DNA of 64,000 nucleotides from Paenibacillus glycinis (lineage in GTDB: Bacteria > Bacillota > Bacilli > Paenibacillales > Paenibacillaceae): NCBI RefSeq assembly GCF_009909185.1, contig NZ_JAAAMV010000003.1, positions 62,001 to 126,000 of the forward strand. The letters run 5' to 3'. Shown piece by piece: positions 6,780 to 16,948 of the stretch. Positions within the stretch are counted from its first letter, which is position 1. The number at the start of each line of letters is the position of its first letter. Both the position numbers and the translations under genes were made by a program. Below the pieces are notes generated by a model. It had not been told where the DNA came from. It saw only the letters and a program-made list of their open reading frames with translations, and did not search any database.

Positions 6780-9700
6780 TTAGTTCCCGCCCACGCGCGC
6801 CAGTTCTTTCATATTGGCTTCGAAGGCCGCGAGCAGCGCTTCGTCGCCGGCGAGGCCGGTTTGTTCCATTTTCTCGATTTGCTCGAGCATCCGTTTGTAG
6901 TCTTTCGGGATGACCTTGACGAACTTGGTCAAGGACGTTTCCCAATCGGACAGCAGACGTTCCGCCACCGCGCTGCCGGTGTACTCGGCGTGGCGCTTCA
7001 GCATGCCCTGCAGCTCTTCGACGTCGCGCGCTTCTTCGACGCGCTCGAGCAGCACCATTTCGATGTTGCAGTGCTTGTAGAAGTCACCGGCTTCGTCCAG
7101 GATGTAAGCGACGCCGCCGGACATGCCTGCCGCGAAGTTGCGGCCGGTTCCGCCGAGGATGGCGACGCGTCCGCCCGTCATGTATTCGCAGCCGTGATCG
7201 CCCACGCCTTCGACGACGACGTTCACGCCGGAGTTCCGGACCGCGAAGCGCTCGCCAGCGATGCCGCGGATATAGGCTTCGCCGTTCGTCGCGCCGTAGA
7301 ACGCGGTGTTGCCGATAATGACGTTCTCTTCCGCCTTGAAGGTCGCCTTCGGAGACGGAGCCACGATGATTTTGCCGCCGGAAAGCCCTTTGCCGACATA
7401 GTCGTTGGAGTCGCCTTCCAGGGAGAGCGTAATGCCCTTCGGCACGAACGCGCCGAAGCTTTGGCCGGCCGAGCCGACGAAGTGGAACGAGATCGTGTCC
7501 TCCGGCAAGCCTGCCGCGCCGTGCTTGCGGGTCACTTCGCTGCCCACGATCGTACCGACGACGCGGTTGATGTTCGTGATCGGCAGGGTCGCGCGCACGC
7601 GCTCGCCCGATTCGATCGCCGGACCGGCCAGCGTCAGCAGATGCTGCATGTCGAGCGACTCTTCCAATTTATGATCCTGCTGCTGCGTGTTGTAACGGGC
7701 GGCATCCTGAGGAACCTCCATTTGATGCAGCAGCGGACGAAGATCGATGCCTTTGAGCTTGTAGTGATCGATCAGGTCTTTGGTTTGCAGACGGTCCACG
7801 CGTCCGACCATTTCGTTGACGGTGCGGAAGCCGAGCTCCGCCATGATCTCGCGGTATTCTTGCGCGACGAACAGCATATAATTCGCCACGTGGCTCGGAT
7901 CGCCCATGAATTTCTTGCGCAGATCCGGGTTCTGCGTCGCGACGCCGACCGGACACGTGTCCAGCTGGCAGACGCGCATCATGATGCAGCCGAGCACGAC
8001 GAGCGGAGCCGTGGAGAAGCCGAATTCTTCCGCGCCGAGCAGCGTAGCGATCGCCAGGTCGCGGCCGTTCATGATTTTGCCGTCCGTCTCCACGACCACG
8101 CGGTCGCGCAGGTTGTTCAGCATCAGCGTCTGGTGCGTCTCGGCCAGGCCGAGCTCCCATGGCATGCCCGCGTGGCGGATCGATGCCAATGGCGAAGCGC
8201 CGGTGCCACCGTCGTAGCCGCTGACGAGGATAACGTCCGCGCGGCCCTTGGCTACGCCCGCGGCGATCGTGCCGACGCCTACTTCGGATACGAGCTTCAC
8301 GTTGATGCGCGCGCGAGGGTTGGCGTTCTTGAGATCGTGAATCAGCTCGGCCAGATCCTCGATGGAATAGATATCATGATGCGGCGGAGGCGAGATGAGA
8401 CCAACGCCCGGCGTGGAGCCGCGGACTTCGGCTACCCAAGGGTAGACTTTGCGTCCAGGCAGCTGGCCGCCTTCGCCCGGCTTCGCGCCCTGCGCCATTT
8501 TGATCTGAATCTCGTCGGCGTTGACCAAGTAGTTGCTCGTGACGCCGAAGCGGCCGGAAGCGACCTGCTTGATCGCGCTGCGGCGGGAATCGCCGTTCGC
8601 GTCCGGAATGAAGCGCGCCGGATCTTCGCCGCCTTCGCCGGTGTTGGAACGTCCGCCGATGCGGTTCATCGCGATCGCCAGCGCTTCATGCGCTTCCCGG
8701 CTGATCGAACCGTAGGACATGGCGCCCGTCTTGAACCGCTTCACGATGGATTCCACCGATTCCACTTCGTCCAGCGGCACCGGTTCCGACGTGAAATTGA
8801 AGTCCAGCAGCGAGCGAAGCGTCAGATGCTTCTTGTCTTCGCCCTGCACGAGCGCCGAGAACTTCTTGTACAGCTTGTAGTCGTTGGCGCGGGAAGCCAT
8901 CTGCAGCGTATGGATCGTCTGCGGGCTGAACAGATGGTCTTCGCCGTCTTTGCGCCATTGGTATTCGCCGCCGGAGTCCAGCTCCTTGACGCGGCCTTCC
9001 TGTTCGGCGAACGCGCGGTTATGGTGCTTCAACGCTTCTTCGGTGATGACGTCGAGGCCGATGCCGCCGATGCGGGTAGGTGTCCACGTGAAGTACGCGT
9101 CGACGACTTCTTCGGTCAAGCCCACCGCTTCGAAGATTTGCGCGCCGCGGTACGATTGAATCGTCGAGATGCCCATCTTGGACAGAATTTTCACGACGCC
9201 CTTGGTCGCGGCTTTGATGAAGTTCTTGACCGCTTTCTCGTGCGTCACGCCTTTGAGCAGGCCTTGGCGGATCATGTCGTCCAGCGTCTCGAAGGCCAGG
9301 TACGGATTGACCGCGCTCACGCCGTAGCCGAGCAGCAGCGCGAAGTGATGCACCTCGCGCGGCTCGCCGGATTCCAGCAAAATGCTGACCTTCGTGCGGG
9401 ATCCCTCGCGAATGAGATGATGATGCAGGGCCGATACGGCCAGCAGCGAAGGAATCGCCGCGTTCTCGCGATCCACGCCGCGGTCGGACAGGATCAGGAC
9501 GTTATGGCCCTTGCCGATGACGCGGTCCGCGGCATCGCACATCTGCTGAATCGCGAAACGAAGGCCTTCCACGCCGTCGGCGGCATTAAACAACGTCGGA
9601 AGCGTAATCGACTTGAAGCCAGGACGGCGCACGTGGCGCAGCTTCGCGAACTCTTCGTTCGACAACACCGGCGACGCCAGGCGAATCTGGCGGGCGCTCT

Positions 9701-11384
9701 CCGGCTCCGGATTGAGCAGGTTGCGCTCCGGACCGAGCGTCGTGCCCGTCGCCGTGATGATTTCCTCGCGGATCGCGTCGATCGGCGGGTTCGTCACCTG
9801 CGCGAACATTTGCTTGAAGTAGTTGAACAGACGCTGCGGGCGCTCCGACAGAACGGCCAGCGGCGCGTCGTAACCCATGGAAGCGATCGGCTCTACGCCG
9901 CTGCCCGCCATCGGCTCGAGCACCTTGCGCAGATCCTCGAACGTGTAGCCGAACGCTTGCTGACGCTGTTCGACCGTATCGTGGTCCGGTTCCGGAAGCT
10001 CCGGCGCGTCCGGCAGATCGTCAAGCCCAACGAGATGCTCGTCGAGCCATTGGCGGTACGGATGCTCGGACGCGATCGAAGCTTTGACCTCTTCGTCGGA
10101 GACGATGCGGCCCGCCTTCGTATCGACGAGGAGCATGCGGCCCGGACGCAGGCGGTCTTTGTACAGGATGTTCTCCGGATCGACGTGGACGGTGCCCGCC
10201 TCGGATCCGAGAATGATGACGTCGTCTTTCGTTACATAATAACGCGCGGGGCGCAGACCGTTCCGGTCGAGAATCGCGCCGATCTGCGTGCCGTCGGTGA
10301 AGGCCATCGCGGCCGGTCCGTCCCACGGCTCCATCAGCGTGCTGTGGTATTCGTAGAACGCTTTCTTCTCGTCGCTCATGCCTTCATGGTTGGACCATGG
10401 CTCGGGCACCATCATCATGGCGGCATGCGGAAGCGAGCGGCCGGAGAGATACAAGAACTCCAGCGTATTGTCGAACATCGCCGTATCGGATCCGTCCGGG
10501 TTGATGATCGGTTTGATCTTATCCAGGCTTTCGCCGAACAATTCGGACGCGAACAGCGTCTGCCGGGCATGCATCCAGTTGACGTTGCCGCGCAGCGTGT
10601 TGATCTCGCCGTTGTGGATCAGGTAACGGTACGGATGCGCGCGCTCCCAGCTCGGGAACGTGTTCGTCGAGAAACGGGAGTGGACCAGGGCGATGGCGGT
10701 TTCCATGGCTTCGTCGTTCAACTCTGCATAGAAAGAACGAACCTGCTCGGTCGTCAGCATCCCCTTGTACACGATTTTCTTGCTCGAGAAGCTGGAGAAA
10801 TAGAAGCTGTCCGCGCCTTCCGTGCCGGAATAGCGGATCGCCAGCTCGGCGCGCTTGCGGATGACGTAGATCTTGCGCTCGAAGGCAAGCTCATCCTGCA
10901 GCGACGCATCTCTGCCAATGAACACCTGGCGAACGAACGGCTTCGCCGCGATCGCGGATTGTCCAAGCTTCCCGTCGTCCGTCGGGACGGTGCGCCAACC
11001 GATCAGCGTCTGGCCTTCCTCGCGGATAATGGCCTCCAATTCACGCTCATGCTTGCTGCGCACGCTCTCGTCCTGGGACAGGAAGAGCATGCCGACGGCG
11101 TATTCCCCGCTTGCGGGCAGCTCGATGCCGAGCTCCTTCAGTTCGCGGGAGAAAAACGCATGCGGAATTTGAAGCAAAATGCCCGCTCCGTCGCCCGTGT
11201 TGGGCTCGCTGCCCTGCCCGCCGCGATGCTCCATGTTCTCGAGCACCGTCAGCGCCTGCTGAATGATCGCGTGAGACTTCAATCCCTTGATGTTAGCCAC
11301 AAAGCCCATGCCGCAAGCGTCTTTCTCGTATTGCGGGTCGTACAGGCCCTGCTTCGGCGGCAATCCTAAACGGTTCTCTTTCAC
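6780..11384 (-). CDS. gltB: Glutamate synthase large subunit
   Basis: The 1534-residue protein matches the full length of bacterial glutamate synthase alpha subunits, which convert glutamine plus 2-oxoglutarate to two glutamates using reductant delivered by the small subunit. Domains in order: a short propeptide ending before Cys24 (EKDACGMGF), the type-2 amidotransferase nucleophile; the central domain (about 470-760); the FMN-binding synthase domain (about 810-1190) with [10 protein letters not shown] and [11 protein letters not shown]; the [3Fe-4S] cysteines in [16 protein letters not shown]; and the C-terminal GXGXG beta-helix (about 1260-1450). The start codon is GTG with AAAGG upstream. 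No small-subunit gene (gltD) follows and a strong terminator comes directly after the stop, so the gene is probably transcribed alone. Its leader carries a terminator (11529-11580). Confidence 0.97.
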   Translation of the reverse strand: MKENRLGLPPKQGLYDPQYEKDACGMGFVANIKGLKSHAIIQQALTVLENMEHRGGQGSEPNTGDGAGILLQIPHAFFSRELKELGIELPASGEYAVGMLFLSQDESVRSKHERELEAIIREEGQTLIGWRTVPTDDGKLGQSAIAAKPFVRQVFIGRDASLQDELAFERKIYVIRKRAELAIRYSGTEGADSFYFSSFSSKKIVYKGMLTTEQVRSFYAELNDEAMETAIALVHSRFSTNTFPSWERAHPYRYLIHNGEINTLRGNVNWMHARQTLFASELFGESLDKIKPIINPDGSDTAMFDNTLEFLYLSGRSLPHAAMMMVPEPWSNHEGMSDEKKAFYEYHSTLMEPWDGPAAMAFTDGTQIGAILDRNGLRPARYYVTKDDVIILGSEAGTVHVDPENILYKDRLRPGRMLLVDTKAGRIVSDEEVKASIASEHPYRQWLDEHLVGLDDLPDAPELPEPDHDTVEQRQQAFGYTFEDLRKVLEPMAGSGVEPIASMGYDAPLAVLSERPQRLFNYFKQMFAQVTNPPIDAIREEIITATGTTLGPERNLLNPEPESARQIRLASPVLSNEEFAKLRHVRRPGFKSITLPTLFNAADGVEGLRFAIQQMCDAADRVIGKGHNVLILSDRGVDRENAAIPSLLAVSALHHHLIREGSRTKVSILLESGEPREVHHFALLLGYGVSAVNPYLAFETLDDMIRQGLLKGVTHEKAVKNFIKAATKGVVKILSKMGISTIQSYRGAQIFEAVGLTEEVVDAYFTWTPTRIGGIGLDVITEEALKHHNRAFAEQEGRVKELDSGGEYQWRKDGEDHLFSPQTIHTLQMASRANDYKLYKKFSALVQGEDKKHLTLRSLLDFNFTSEPVPLDEVESVESIVKRFKTGAMSYGSISREAHEALAIAMNRIGGRSNTGEGGEDPARFIPDANGDSRRSAIKQVASGRFGVTSNYLVNADEIQIKMAQGAKPGEGGQLPGRKVYPWVAEVRGSTPGVGLISPPPHHDIYSIEDLAELIHDLKNANPRARINVKLVSEVGVGTIAAGVAKGRADVILVSGYDGGTGASPLASIRHAGMPWELGLAETHQTLMLNNLRDRVVVETDGKIMNGRDLAIATLLGAEEFGFSTAPLVVLGCIMMRVCQLDTCPVGVATQNPDLRKKFMGDPSHVANYMLFVAQEYREIMAELGFRTVNEMVGRVDRLQTKDLIDHYKLKGIDLRPLLHQMEVPQDAARYNTQQQDHKLEESLDMQHLLTLAGPAIESGERVRATLPITNINRVVGTIVGSEVTRKHGAAGLPEDTISFHFVGSAGQSFGAFVPKGITLSLEGDSNDYVGKGLSGGKIIVAPSPKATFKAEENVIIGNTAFYGATNGEAYIRGIAGERFAVRNSGVNVVVEGVGDHGCEYMTGGRVAILGGTGRNFAAGMSGGVAYILDEAGDFYKHCNIEMVLLERVEEARDVEELQGMLKRHAEYTGSAVAERLLSDWETSLTKFVKVIPKDYKRMLEQIEKMEQTGLAGDEALLAAFEANMKELARVGGN

Positions 11385-11528
11385 TTGGATGCAACCTTTC
11401 TATGAGAAATTTGTGAATAAACGAAGGAATGGATTCTTATGCATCGAATCCGACTTCATTTCTTGGCCAAGATCGCTTAGAATGAAGGAGTATGAAAACC
11501 TTTCCTGCATGCTTTCATGAGGTCCTTC

Positions 11529-11580
11529 AAAAAAAGACGCTGAACGGCGGCTGGGTAAAAATGCCGTATTTATCAGCATC
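11529..11580 (-). promoter_or_regulatory. Terminator-like hairpin in the gltB leader (attenuator candidate)
   Basis: On the minus strand GATGCTGA pairs with TCAGCGTC and ACGGC with GCCGT around a 14-base loop. Seven T residues (11535-11529) follow at once. This is an intrinsic terminator shape located between the likely promoter (11623-11651) and gltB, about 145 bases before the start codon. As the upstream gene points the other way, the hairpin cannot be ending an upstream transcript, which suggests attenuation of gltB. No known riboswitch consensus was recognised. Confidence 0.55.
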
Positions 11581-11622
11581 TTTCGGCAAACGGGCAAGAT
11601 GGTGGAATTTCGTTATTATATT

Positions 11623-11651
11623 ATTTTAACATCACGCCATAATGATATCAA
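11623..11651 (-). promoter_or_regulatory. Likely gltB promoter
   Basis: On the minus strand TTGATA (11651-11646), a 17-base spacer and TAAAAT (11628-11623). A leader of about 230 bases follows. The 11385-11760 interval holds this promoter, the leader hairpin and the start region of the divergent gene. Confidence 0.55.
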
Positions 11652-11760
11652 TTTAATATTTTTATGAATGCGATAAGAGTTCTTTAACGGAGCAACGCGG
11701 GCCTGCGAACAAGATTTGTACATTTATTTTTCATGAAGACGCATAATTATACAGAAGGAT

Positions 11761-13122
11761 GTGGTCCATTTGATAAGAACAAGCAGCAAAATGCCGGGCC
11801 GGGCGGCAGCGATCGCGGCAGCGGCGCTATTGGCCGTTACGGTCGGCGCGGGGAGCGCGCTCGCGGCGGGACAGCCTTCCCTTGCATCGCAAGCGTCATT
11901 CGCGCCGCGGCCTTATGCGGCGGCAGCCGCGCCGAAAGCGGCCGCGGCGGGCGAACCGCTGCATATCGTCGCCGTAGGAGATTCGCTGACGGTCGGCTAC
12001 GAGCTGGGCATGAACTTATCGTCGATTCCGTATGGCTACGTCGACCGCGTCTACGAACAAGCGCTGTATCACGGCCGGGCCGATCTGAAGAATTACGGCA
12101 TCATCGCGCTCAAAACGCCGGGCCTCAGCAAGTTCCTGAAAGCGGCGGCGGACGGAGCGGGCATCACCGCCGAAGAGGTTCAGCCGAATTTGTCGACGTA
12201 TCCGCTGGCGTCGGAAACGGTAGCCAAATCGGCCGCGTTGGCCGCGGATTTGAAAACGGCCGATCTCGTCACGCTGACGATCGGGGGGAACGATTTCACG
12301 CCGATCTTCGACGATATCAAAGGAGGGGGCTTGTCGGCCTCCGATCTGCAGGCGAAGCTGGACGCGATGCTGGAAACGTACGTGCCGGAGCTGGAAGCGT
12401 CCCTTCGGACGATCTTGAGCTTGAACCCGAAGGCAACGGTCGTCTTCGCGGATCAATACTTGCCGGCGCCGAAGCCTTCCGCGCTGAACAAAGCGGTCAC
12501 GCAGGAGCAATACGATATTCTGACCGCGGCCGTCGCGAAGCTGAAAGGCATGGACGAGGCGCTGGCCGCCAAGCTTACGCAGGAAGGCTACGACGTGCGC
12601 ACGGTCGACGTGTCGGAGCCGTTCGCGGGCAAAGAGCTGGCCTATACGTATATTCTGAAAGGCGACATCCATCCGAAGCAGTCCGGTTACGACGTGATGG
12701 GCCGCGCATTCGCGGAAGGCATCTGGGGGGATTACCGCGACCCCGACGCGCTGCCCGCGGGCACGCCGCTGCGCGTCGTCGTGAACGGAGCGAGCTTGAA
12801 GGGCGGCAACAAGCCCGTCTTGAAGAACAACACGACGTTCCTGCCGATGCGCGACGTCGCGACGGCGCTGCACGCGACGCTGAACTGGGACAACAAGACC
12901 CGTACGGCGACGATCGCCTCCGGCGGCAAGAAGGTCGCTTTCACGATCGGCGCGAACACGATGAAGGTCGACGGGCAAACCGTTCCGCTCGAAACGCCGG
13001 CTTATCTGCAGCAATCCGGCGCCAACGCGTACACGTACCTGCCGCTTGCGGCCTTGTCGCGCGGGCTCGGCTACCAGGTGGAATACCGGAAGCCGATTGC
13101 CACGGTGTTCATCAACTCGTAA
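11761..13122 (+). CDS. Secreted SGNH/GDSL hydrolase with C-terminal copper-amine-oxidase N-like domain
   Basis: The protein of about 450 residues begins with a basic region and a long Ala-rich signal peptide ending near ALAAG. An SGNH domain follows (about 55-330) with VAVGDSLTVGY (nucleophile Ser), TIGGNDF (block III) and GDIHPKQSGYDVMG (Asp/His block V). The last 110 residues (VVVNGASLKGG, FLPMRDVATALHATLNWD, YLPLAALSRGLGYQVEY) form the stalk-like copper amine oxidase N domain common on exported Paenibacillus proteins. GTG 11761 is only two bases from AGAAGG, so TTG 11770, ten bases after it, is an equally good start. It probably acts on cell-wall or exopolysaccharide esters. Confidence 0.88.
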   Translation: MVHLIRTSSKMPGRAAAIAAAALLAVTVGAGSALAAGQPSLASQASFAPRPYAAAAAPKAAAAGEPLHIVAVGDSLTVGYELGMNLSSIPYGYVDRVYEQALYHGRADLKNYGIIALKTPGLSKFLKAAADGAGITAEEVQPNLSTYPLASETVAKSAALAADLKTADLVTLTIGGNDFTPIFDDIKGGGLSASDLQAKLDAMLETYVPELEASLRTILSLNPKATVVFADQYLPAPKPSALNKAVTQEQYDILTAAVAKLKGMDEALAAKLTQEGYDVRTVDVSEPFAGKELAYTYILKGDIHPKQSGYDVMGRAFAEGIWGDYRDPDALPAGTPLRVVVNGASLKGGNKPVLKNNTTFLPMRDVATALHATLNWDNKTRTATIASGGKKVAFTIGANTMKVDGQTVPLETPAYLQQSGANAYTYLPLAALSRGLGYQVEYRKPIATVFINS

Positions 13123-13163
13123 ACGGACGACATGTCCTTCACGATCAGTTCCTCCGTCATGAA

Positions 13164-13215
13164 AAAGGCGGGATCCTTCGGGCAGCTGCAAGCTGCGCCG
13201 GGGATCCCGCCTTTT
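13164..13215. terminator. Bidirectional terminator between convergent genes
   Basis: GGCGGGATCC and GGATCCCGCC form a perfect 10-bp outer stem with a smaller inner hairpin (GCAGCTGCAAGCTGC). TTTT follows on the plus strand and TTTTT on the minus strand. It serves the SGNH gene and the YhgE gene, which converge here. Confidence 0.85.
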
Positions 13216-13277
13216 CGCCGTGTTTATGGGGTGGAACGACCGAACTTCCGACTGATTCCGTCAGACCGCATGTTTCA

Positions 13278-15293
13278 TTAAACCGAAAGCTCTGCCGACG
13301 GCGCCTGCCCCCGTTCCTTGCGGTGCATCAGGTGGAACACGACGAACGTGAGCGCCGCGAACAGCACGGCGACGACCGCCAGGAACGCGGCGCTGGCTCC
13401 GGTGTCCCGCAGCTCGTTGCCGGTCAGGATCTCGCGGAACGCGCGGATCGAGTACGTCATCGGCAGCCAATCGCCGATGCGCTGCAGCCATGCCGGCACA
13501 AGCTCGGCCGGATACGTGCCGGCGCTGCCGGTCAGCTGCAGGATGAGCAGCATGACGGACACGAACCGGCCGGGTTGATCCAGCAAGGTCACGAGGAATT
13601 GAATGATCATCATGAACGTGACGCTCGTCAGGATCGAGAACCCGACGAACGCGCCCAGATGATTGGCGTGCATGCCGATGCCGTACAGCAGGATCGCGTC
13701 GGCGATCAGCGCCTGCACGACGCCGACGCCGGCGAAGAGCAGCGCCTTGCTGACGAACCAGCTCCAGCCGGAGCGCGGCTTCGTGCCCGTCTCGCGCATC
13801 GGAACGACCATCGTCGAGAGCAGCGCGCCGACGAACAAGCCGAGCGACAACGCATACGGCGCGAAGCCCGTGCCGTAGTTCGGCACGTCGGTCAGTTTCT
13901 GCTCTTCGACATGTACGGGATTGGCGAACATGTCGTAGAGGGCGTCGGTTCCGGTGACGCCCGCGCTTTGGCTGGCGGCGTCGCCGAGCTTGCCCGACAG
14001 CTCGGTCGAGCCGCTGGCGAGCTGCGCCGCGCCGGTGGCCAGCGCGGCGGAGCCGTCCGCCAGCTTGCCGGTGCCATCGGCAAGCTGCGCCACGCCGCGG
14101 CCCGCGGCGGCCGCGCCGTCCGCCAGCTTCGCGGCGCCCGCCGCGGCGCTCTTGGCGCCGGCGGCCAGCTCGGTGCCGTTCTTGTCCGCGGCTGCGAGCT
14201 GCGCGTGCAGCGCGTCGATGCCCTGCAGCAGGGCGTCCTGCCCCTGCTGCAGCTGCGCGCCGCCGGCGGCCAGCTGCGCGCTGCCGCCGGAGAGCTCGGC
14301 CGCGCCCGCGGATACCGCGCGGGCCGCGCCGATCAGCCCCTGCAGCGCGCTGTCCTGCGCGGCATCGGGCTGCGCGGCGGCGTACGCGTCCAGCGCCGCC
14401 GACAGCTTCGCGGCCGCGCCGGCGAGATCGGCGCTGCCCTGCTTCGCCGAAGCAAGCCCTGCGGCCAGCTCCGCGCCGGCCGCAGCCGCTTGCTTCGCGC
14501 CGCCGCCGAGCTGTCCGCCGGCGGCCTCAAGCTTCCCGAGCCCGTCGGCCAGCTTCGCCGTGCCGTCGCTGACGGCGGCCGTGCCGGCCTGAAGCCGGTC
14601 CGCCCCGCTGTCCAGCGCTTCGACCCCGCCGGCCAGCTGCTGCGTGCCGCTGGCCAGCTTCGCCACGTTATCGCGGAGCTGCGCGGCGCCCTGCTCCGCG
14701 CTTTTCGCCCCGTCCTCCAGCTTGCCGGCGCCGGCGCTGGCCTGGGCAAAGCCGTCGGCGGCTTCGCCGATGCTGCCGAATACCGCTTTGGCGTAAGCCT
14801 TGGTCACCTGCTGCGAGATGTCGGTCTGCAGCTTCGCGATCGCGGACGAACCGATCTTCGAGGCCAGATAATTCTCGCTGTCGTTCGTCAGATAGCGGAT
14901 CGCCGCCGGATGCGGCTCCTTATCGAGCAGCGTGGTCGCCTGCGACGAGAATTCGGAGGGGATTTCGATGACATAATAATAATCGCCGTTCTTCAAGCCG
15001 CGCTCGGCTTTCGCCTCGTCGACGAAGGCCCAATTGAACGTCTTGTTCGCCTGCAGCTCCTTGACCAAGTCCCGCCCGACGGTAAGCGGCGCGCCCTTGA
15101 ACTCCGCCCCGGCGTCCGCGTTGACGACCGCGACCGGCATCCGGTCCAGCTTGCCGTAGGGATCCCAGAAAGCGCCGATCAGCATCCCGCTGTACATGAT
15201 CGGGATGAACAAGATGCCGATGATCGGGATAAGCAGCTTGGGGTTGCGGAGAATCCGATTCATTTCCTTGCCGAATAACGATATACCCAACAT
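13278..15293 (-). CDS. yhgE: YhgE/Pip family membrane protein (phage infection protein-like, ABC-2-type permease fold)
   Basis: The 671-residue protein has one N-terminal membrane segment (LLIPIIGILFIPIMYSGMLIG). A large extracellular stretch (about 40-440) follows, much of it an Ala/Gly-rich array of about 11-residue coiled repeats such as KLADGTGKLADGSAALATGA. Five or six membrane segments lie at the C-terminus (about 455-665). This is the architecture of YhgE/Pip, related to ABC-2 permeases and ESX-associated EsaA; a homologue is a phage receptor in lactococci. The start at 15293 is set by GGAGG eight bases upstream. Regulation by the adjacent TetR protein is implied by the shared operator (15346-15370 and 16240-16264), as in the Bacillus subtilis yhgD-yhgE pair. 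Confidence 0.9.
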   Translation of the reverse strand: MLGISLFGKEMNRILRNPKLLIPIIGILFIPIMYSGMLIGAFWDPYGKLDRMPVAVVNADAGAEFKGAPLTVGRDLVKELQANKTFNWAFVDEAKAERGLKNGDYYYVIEIPSEFSSQATTLLDKEPHPAAIRYLTNDSENYLASKIGSSAIAKLQTDISQQVTKAYAKAVFGSIGEAADGFAQASAGAGKLEDGAKSAEQGAAQLRDNVAKLASGTQQLAGGVEALDSGADRLQAGTAAVSDGTAKLADGLGKLEAAGGQLGGGAKQAAAAGAELAAGLASAKQGSADLAGAAAKLSAALDAYAAAQPDAAQDSALQGLIGAARAVSAGAAELSGGSAQLAAGGAQLQQGQDALLQGIDALHAQLAAADKNGTELAAGAKSAAAGAAKLADGAAAAGRGVAQLADGTGKLADGSAALATGAAQLASGSTELSGKLGDAASQSAGVTGTDALYDMFANPVHVEEQKLTDVPNYGTGFAPYALSLGLFVGALLSTMVVPMRETGTKPRSGWSWFVSKALLFAGVGVVQALIADAILLYGIGMHANHLGAFVGFSILTSVTFMMIIQFLVTLLDQPGRFVSVMLLILQLTGSAGTYPAELVPAWLQRIGDWLPMTYSIRAFREILTGNELRDTGASAAFLAVVAVLFAALTFVVFHLMHRKERGQAPSAELSV

Positions 15294-15345
15294 GACTTGC
15301 GCCTCCAATGCGAAATTAAAGTATGATTCCAAAAAGAATGAACAC

Positions 15346-15370
15346 TTGACCACTTCATACTTTCGGTCAA
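15346..15370. promoter_or_regulatory. TetR operator upstream of yhgE (TTGACC-N13-GGTCAA)
   Basis: Six-base perfect arms separated by 13 bases, about 53 bases before the yhgE start. Arms and spacing are identical to the site in front of the tetR gene. In the rest of 15294-15599 only a small hairpin (AATGCCGG-GAAG-CCGGCATT, about 15411-15430) stands out. Confidence 0.75.
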
Positions 15371-15599
15371 TGAATGCCAAAAAAAGAAGCAGCAGCTGCC
15401 GCTTTTTTGAAATGCCGGGAAGCCGGCATTCGCCCGCAGAACGTTTCCGTCCATACGGTAATCGATCGACCTGCGTTAGACGAGCGGCGAGCACCGCGTC
15501 GGCGGCGGCCCTTGGCATTCCGCCCCCCGTTTGCCCGATGAAGCGAGACGAACGGAAACTTCAAGCCTTCGCCGCGAGCACCGCGCCTTCGGCCGGCGC

Positions 15600-16190
15600 T
15601 TATCTCACCGACATGCCGTCGCGCATCAGCTCGTTAAAATACCCGGCCACTTCCTTGCGCGTCAGCGGCTCTTGATGCTTGCTCCACTCGGAATTCAGCG
15701 CGACGTAAAGCTTCAGCATGACGAACGCGGTCAGCTTCGGATTGGAGGAGCGAATCTCGCCCTTCTCGACCGCCAGGACCACTTCCTGCTGAATGAAAGC
15801 CGTGATCGCCTGCTCCAGCTTGGCGATGCCGTCCTTCGCCATCGGCGTGCCGATATCCCGCACCTCTTGCGAAAGCTTCACCATCAGCTCGTGCTTGTCG
15901 CGAAAAAGCAGCAGCTCGTGAAGCACGGCCGACAAATTGTCGAAGAACGGCCGCTCGTGGTCGATCGTCCGTTCCGCCAGCTCGCGCAGCTCTTTGGTAA
16001 GCTGGCCGATGATTTCGCCGAACAGCTCTTCTTTCGTGGCGAAAAACGTGTAGATGGTACCTTTGCCGACTGCGGCGATTTTGGAAACCACCTCCATCGT
16101 CGTCGCTTTGTAACCGAACATGGAGAACGACTTCCCTGCCGCTTCCACGATTAGAGCCCGGCGGTCAACCGATTTCTTCGGCCCCGTCAT
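15600..16190 (-). CDS. TetR/AcrR-family transcriptional repressor (YhgD-like)
   Basis: The 196-residue protein has an N-terminal TetR DNA-binding domain (residues about 8-60) containing RRALIVEAAGKSFSMFGYKATTMEVV and AVGKGTIYTFFATKEELF, split here as helix 1-2 and the recognition helix region. A divergent all-helical ligand domain follows. The start codon is preceded by AAGGAGG. It lies upstream of yhgE on the same strand with separate promoters, and the TTGACC-N13-GGTCAA palindrome occurs before both genes, indicating autoregulation plus control of yhgE. The inducer is unknown. Confidence 0.9.
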   Translation of the reverse strand: MTGPKKSVDRRALIVEAAGKSFSMFGYKATTMEVVSKIAAVGKGTIYTFFATKEELFGEIIGQLTKELRELAERTIDHERPFFDNLSAVLHELLLFRDKHELMVKLSQEVRDIGTPMAKDGIAKLEQAITAFIQQEVVLAVEKGEIRSSNPKLTAFVMLKLYVALNSEWSKHQEPLTRKEVAGYFNELMRDGMSVR

Positions 16191-16235
16191 CTGCCGCAGC
16201 CTCCTTCATGATCTTATCTGCCATTCAGCATACCA

Positions 16236-16272
16236 CCAATTGACCGGATTTACAATATGGTCAATTGGTCAA
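16236..16272. promoter_or_regulatory. TetR operator in front of the tetR gene
   Basis: CCAATTGACC and GGTCAATTGG form perfect 10-base arms around a 13-base spacer (16236-16268); an additional GGTCAA half-site ends at 16272. It overlaps a likely minus-strand promoter (TTGTAA, 17 bases, TATGCT). Confidence 0.8.
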
Positions 16273-16300
16273 TAGATTAGATTTTGCAATTCCGCCGATT

Positions 16301-16693
16301 CTAAGCGCCGTATTCCTTTTCCAGCTGCCTCAGATTGTCCAATCCCCGCTCCGTCCAGCGCTTCAGCCGGTCGAGCGCTTCGATCTCCGCGGCCACCGCG
16401 CGAGCCAGCGATGCCTTGTATTCCGGCACCTCGCCGTGGAAGGGTTCGATGTCGCCGAACGGCACGTTCGTTTTCTCGGTATAGCTGAGCGCCCGGCGCT
16501 CGTGAAACATCGGCACGTCGGGATTGTAAGGATTGTGCAAATCGCCCTGGTCGGGATGCTTCAGCACGGCCAACACCTTTATAAGCGCCCGCATTCCATT
16601 AATTTCCATAACCTCGCCTGCATAACGGCCCGTTTTATTCGTGAACGCTACTATCGAGCCTGCCTCCGGCATGCGCTTCTCGTTCCCTTGCAT
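16301..16693 (-). CDS. kapB: Kinase-associated protein B (KapB)
   Basis: The 130-residue protein matches KapB in length and content. An N-terminal barrel (EAGSIVAFTNKTGRYAGEV, EINGMRALIKVLAV) is followed by HPDQGDLHNPYNPD, FHERRALSYTEKTNVP and a helical C-terminus. KapB in Bacillus supports the KinB branch of the sporulation phosphorelay. The ATG at 16693 is preferred because GGAG lies eight bases upstream; an upstream in-frame ATG at 16708 has GGAG only two bases away. It is a single gene between tetR and the glycosyltransferase. Confidence 0.88.
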   Translation of the reverse strand: MQGNEKRMPEAGSIVAFTNKTGRYAGEVMEINGMRALIKVLAVLKHPDQGDLHNPYNPDVPMFHERRALSYTEKTNVPFGDIEPFHGEVPEYKASLARAVAAEIEALDRLKRWTERGLDNLRQLEKEYGA

Positions 16694-16948
16694 CTTCAAC
16701 CACTCCATTCTCCAGCATTTCCAAGCTTTTGTCCCGCCTGCGGAACCTTTGACGGCTTCTCCGAGTCCGAACCGCGGAAAGGCTTGCGCCCGCCCGGATA
16801 TCGCCGGACATCCATATCTCAGGATAATTTATCCTCGCAATCATACGCAAGTCTCAATTCGAACCTTGTGCTTGCCGTCTGCCCGTCGTAATATGATAAA
16901 GAGAGTTATCATGAATGATCTGATCAGGTACGAGAAGCAGGTGAGATT

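Noticed and set aside
6861-11369. A 1502-codon open frame on the plus strand opposite gltB
   Set aside because: It is the antisense of a certain housekeeping gene; the GC-rich third codon positions remove stops. The translation is low in normal motifs and rich in Arg/His/Asp.
11400-11597. A 65-codon minus-strand frame in the gltB leader
   Set aside because: It runs through the terminator hairpin, has no clear ribosome binding site and no recognisable motif.
11733-15278. A 1181-codon frame on the plus strand through the SGNH and YhgE genes
   Set aside because: It spans two well-supported genes in other frames or strands and its product is Arg/Gly-rich without family features.
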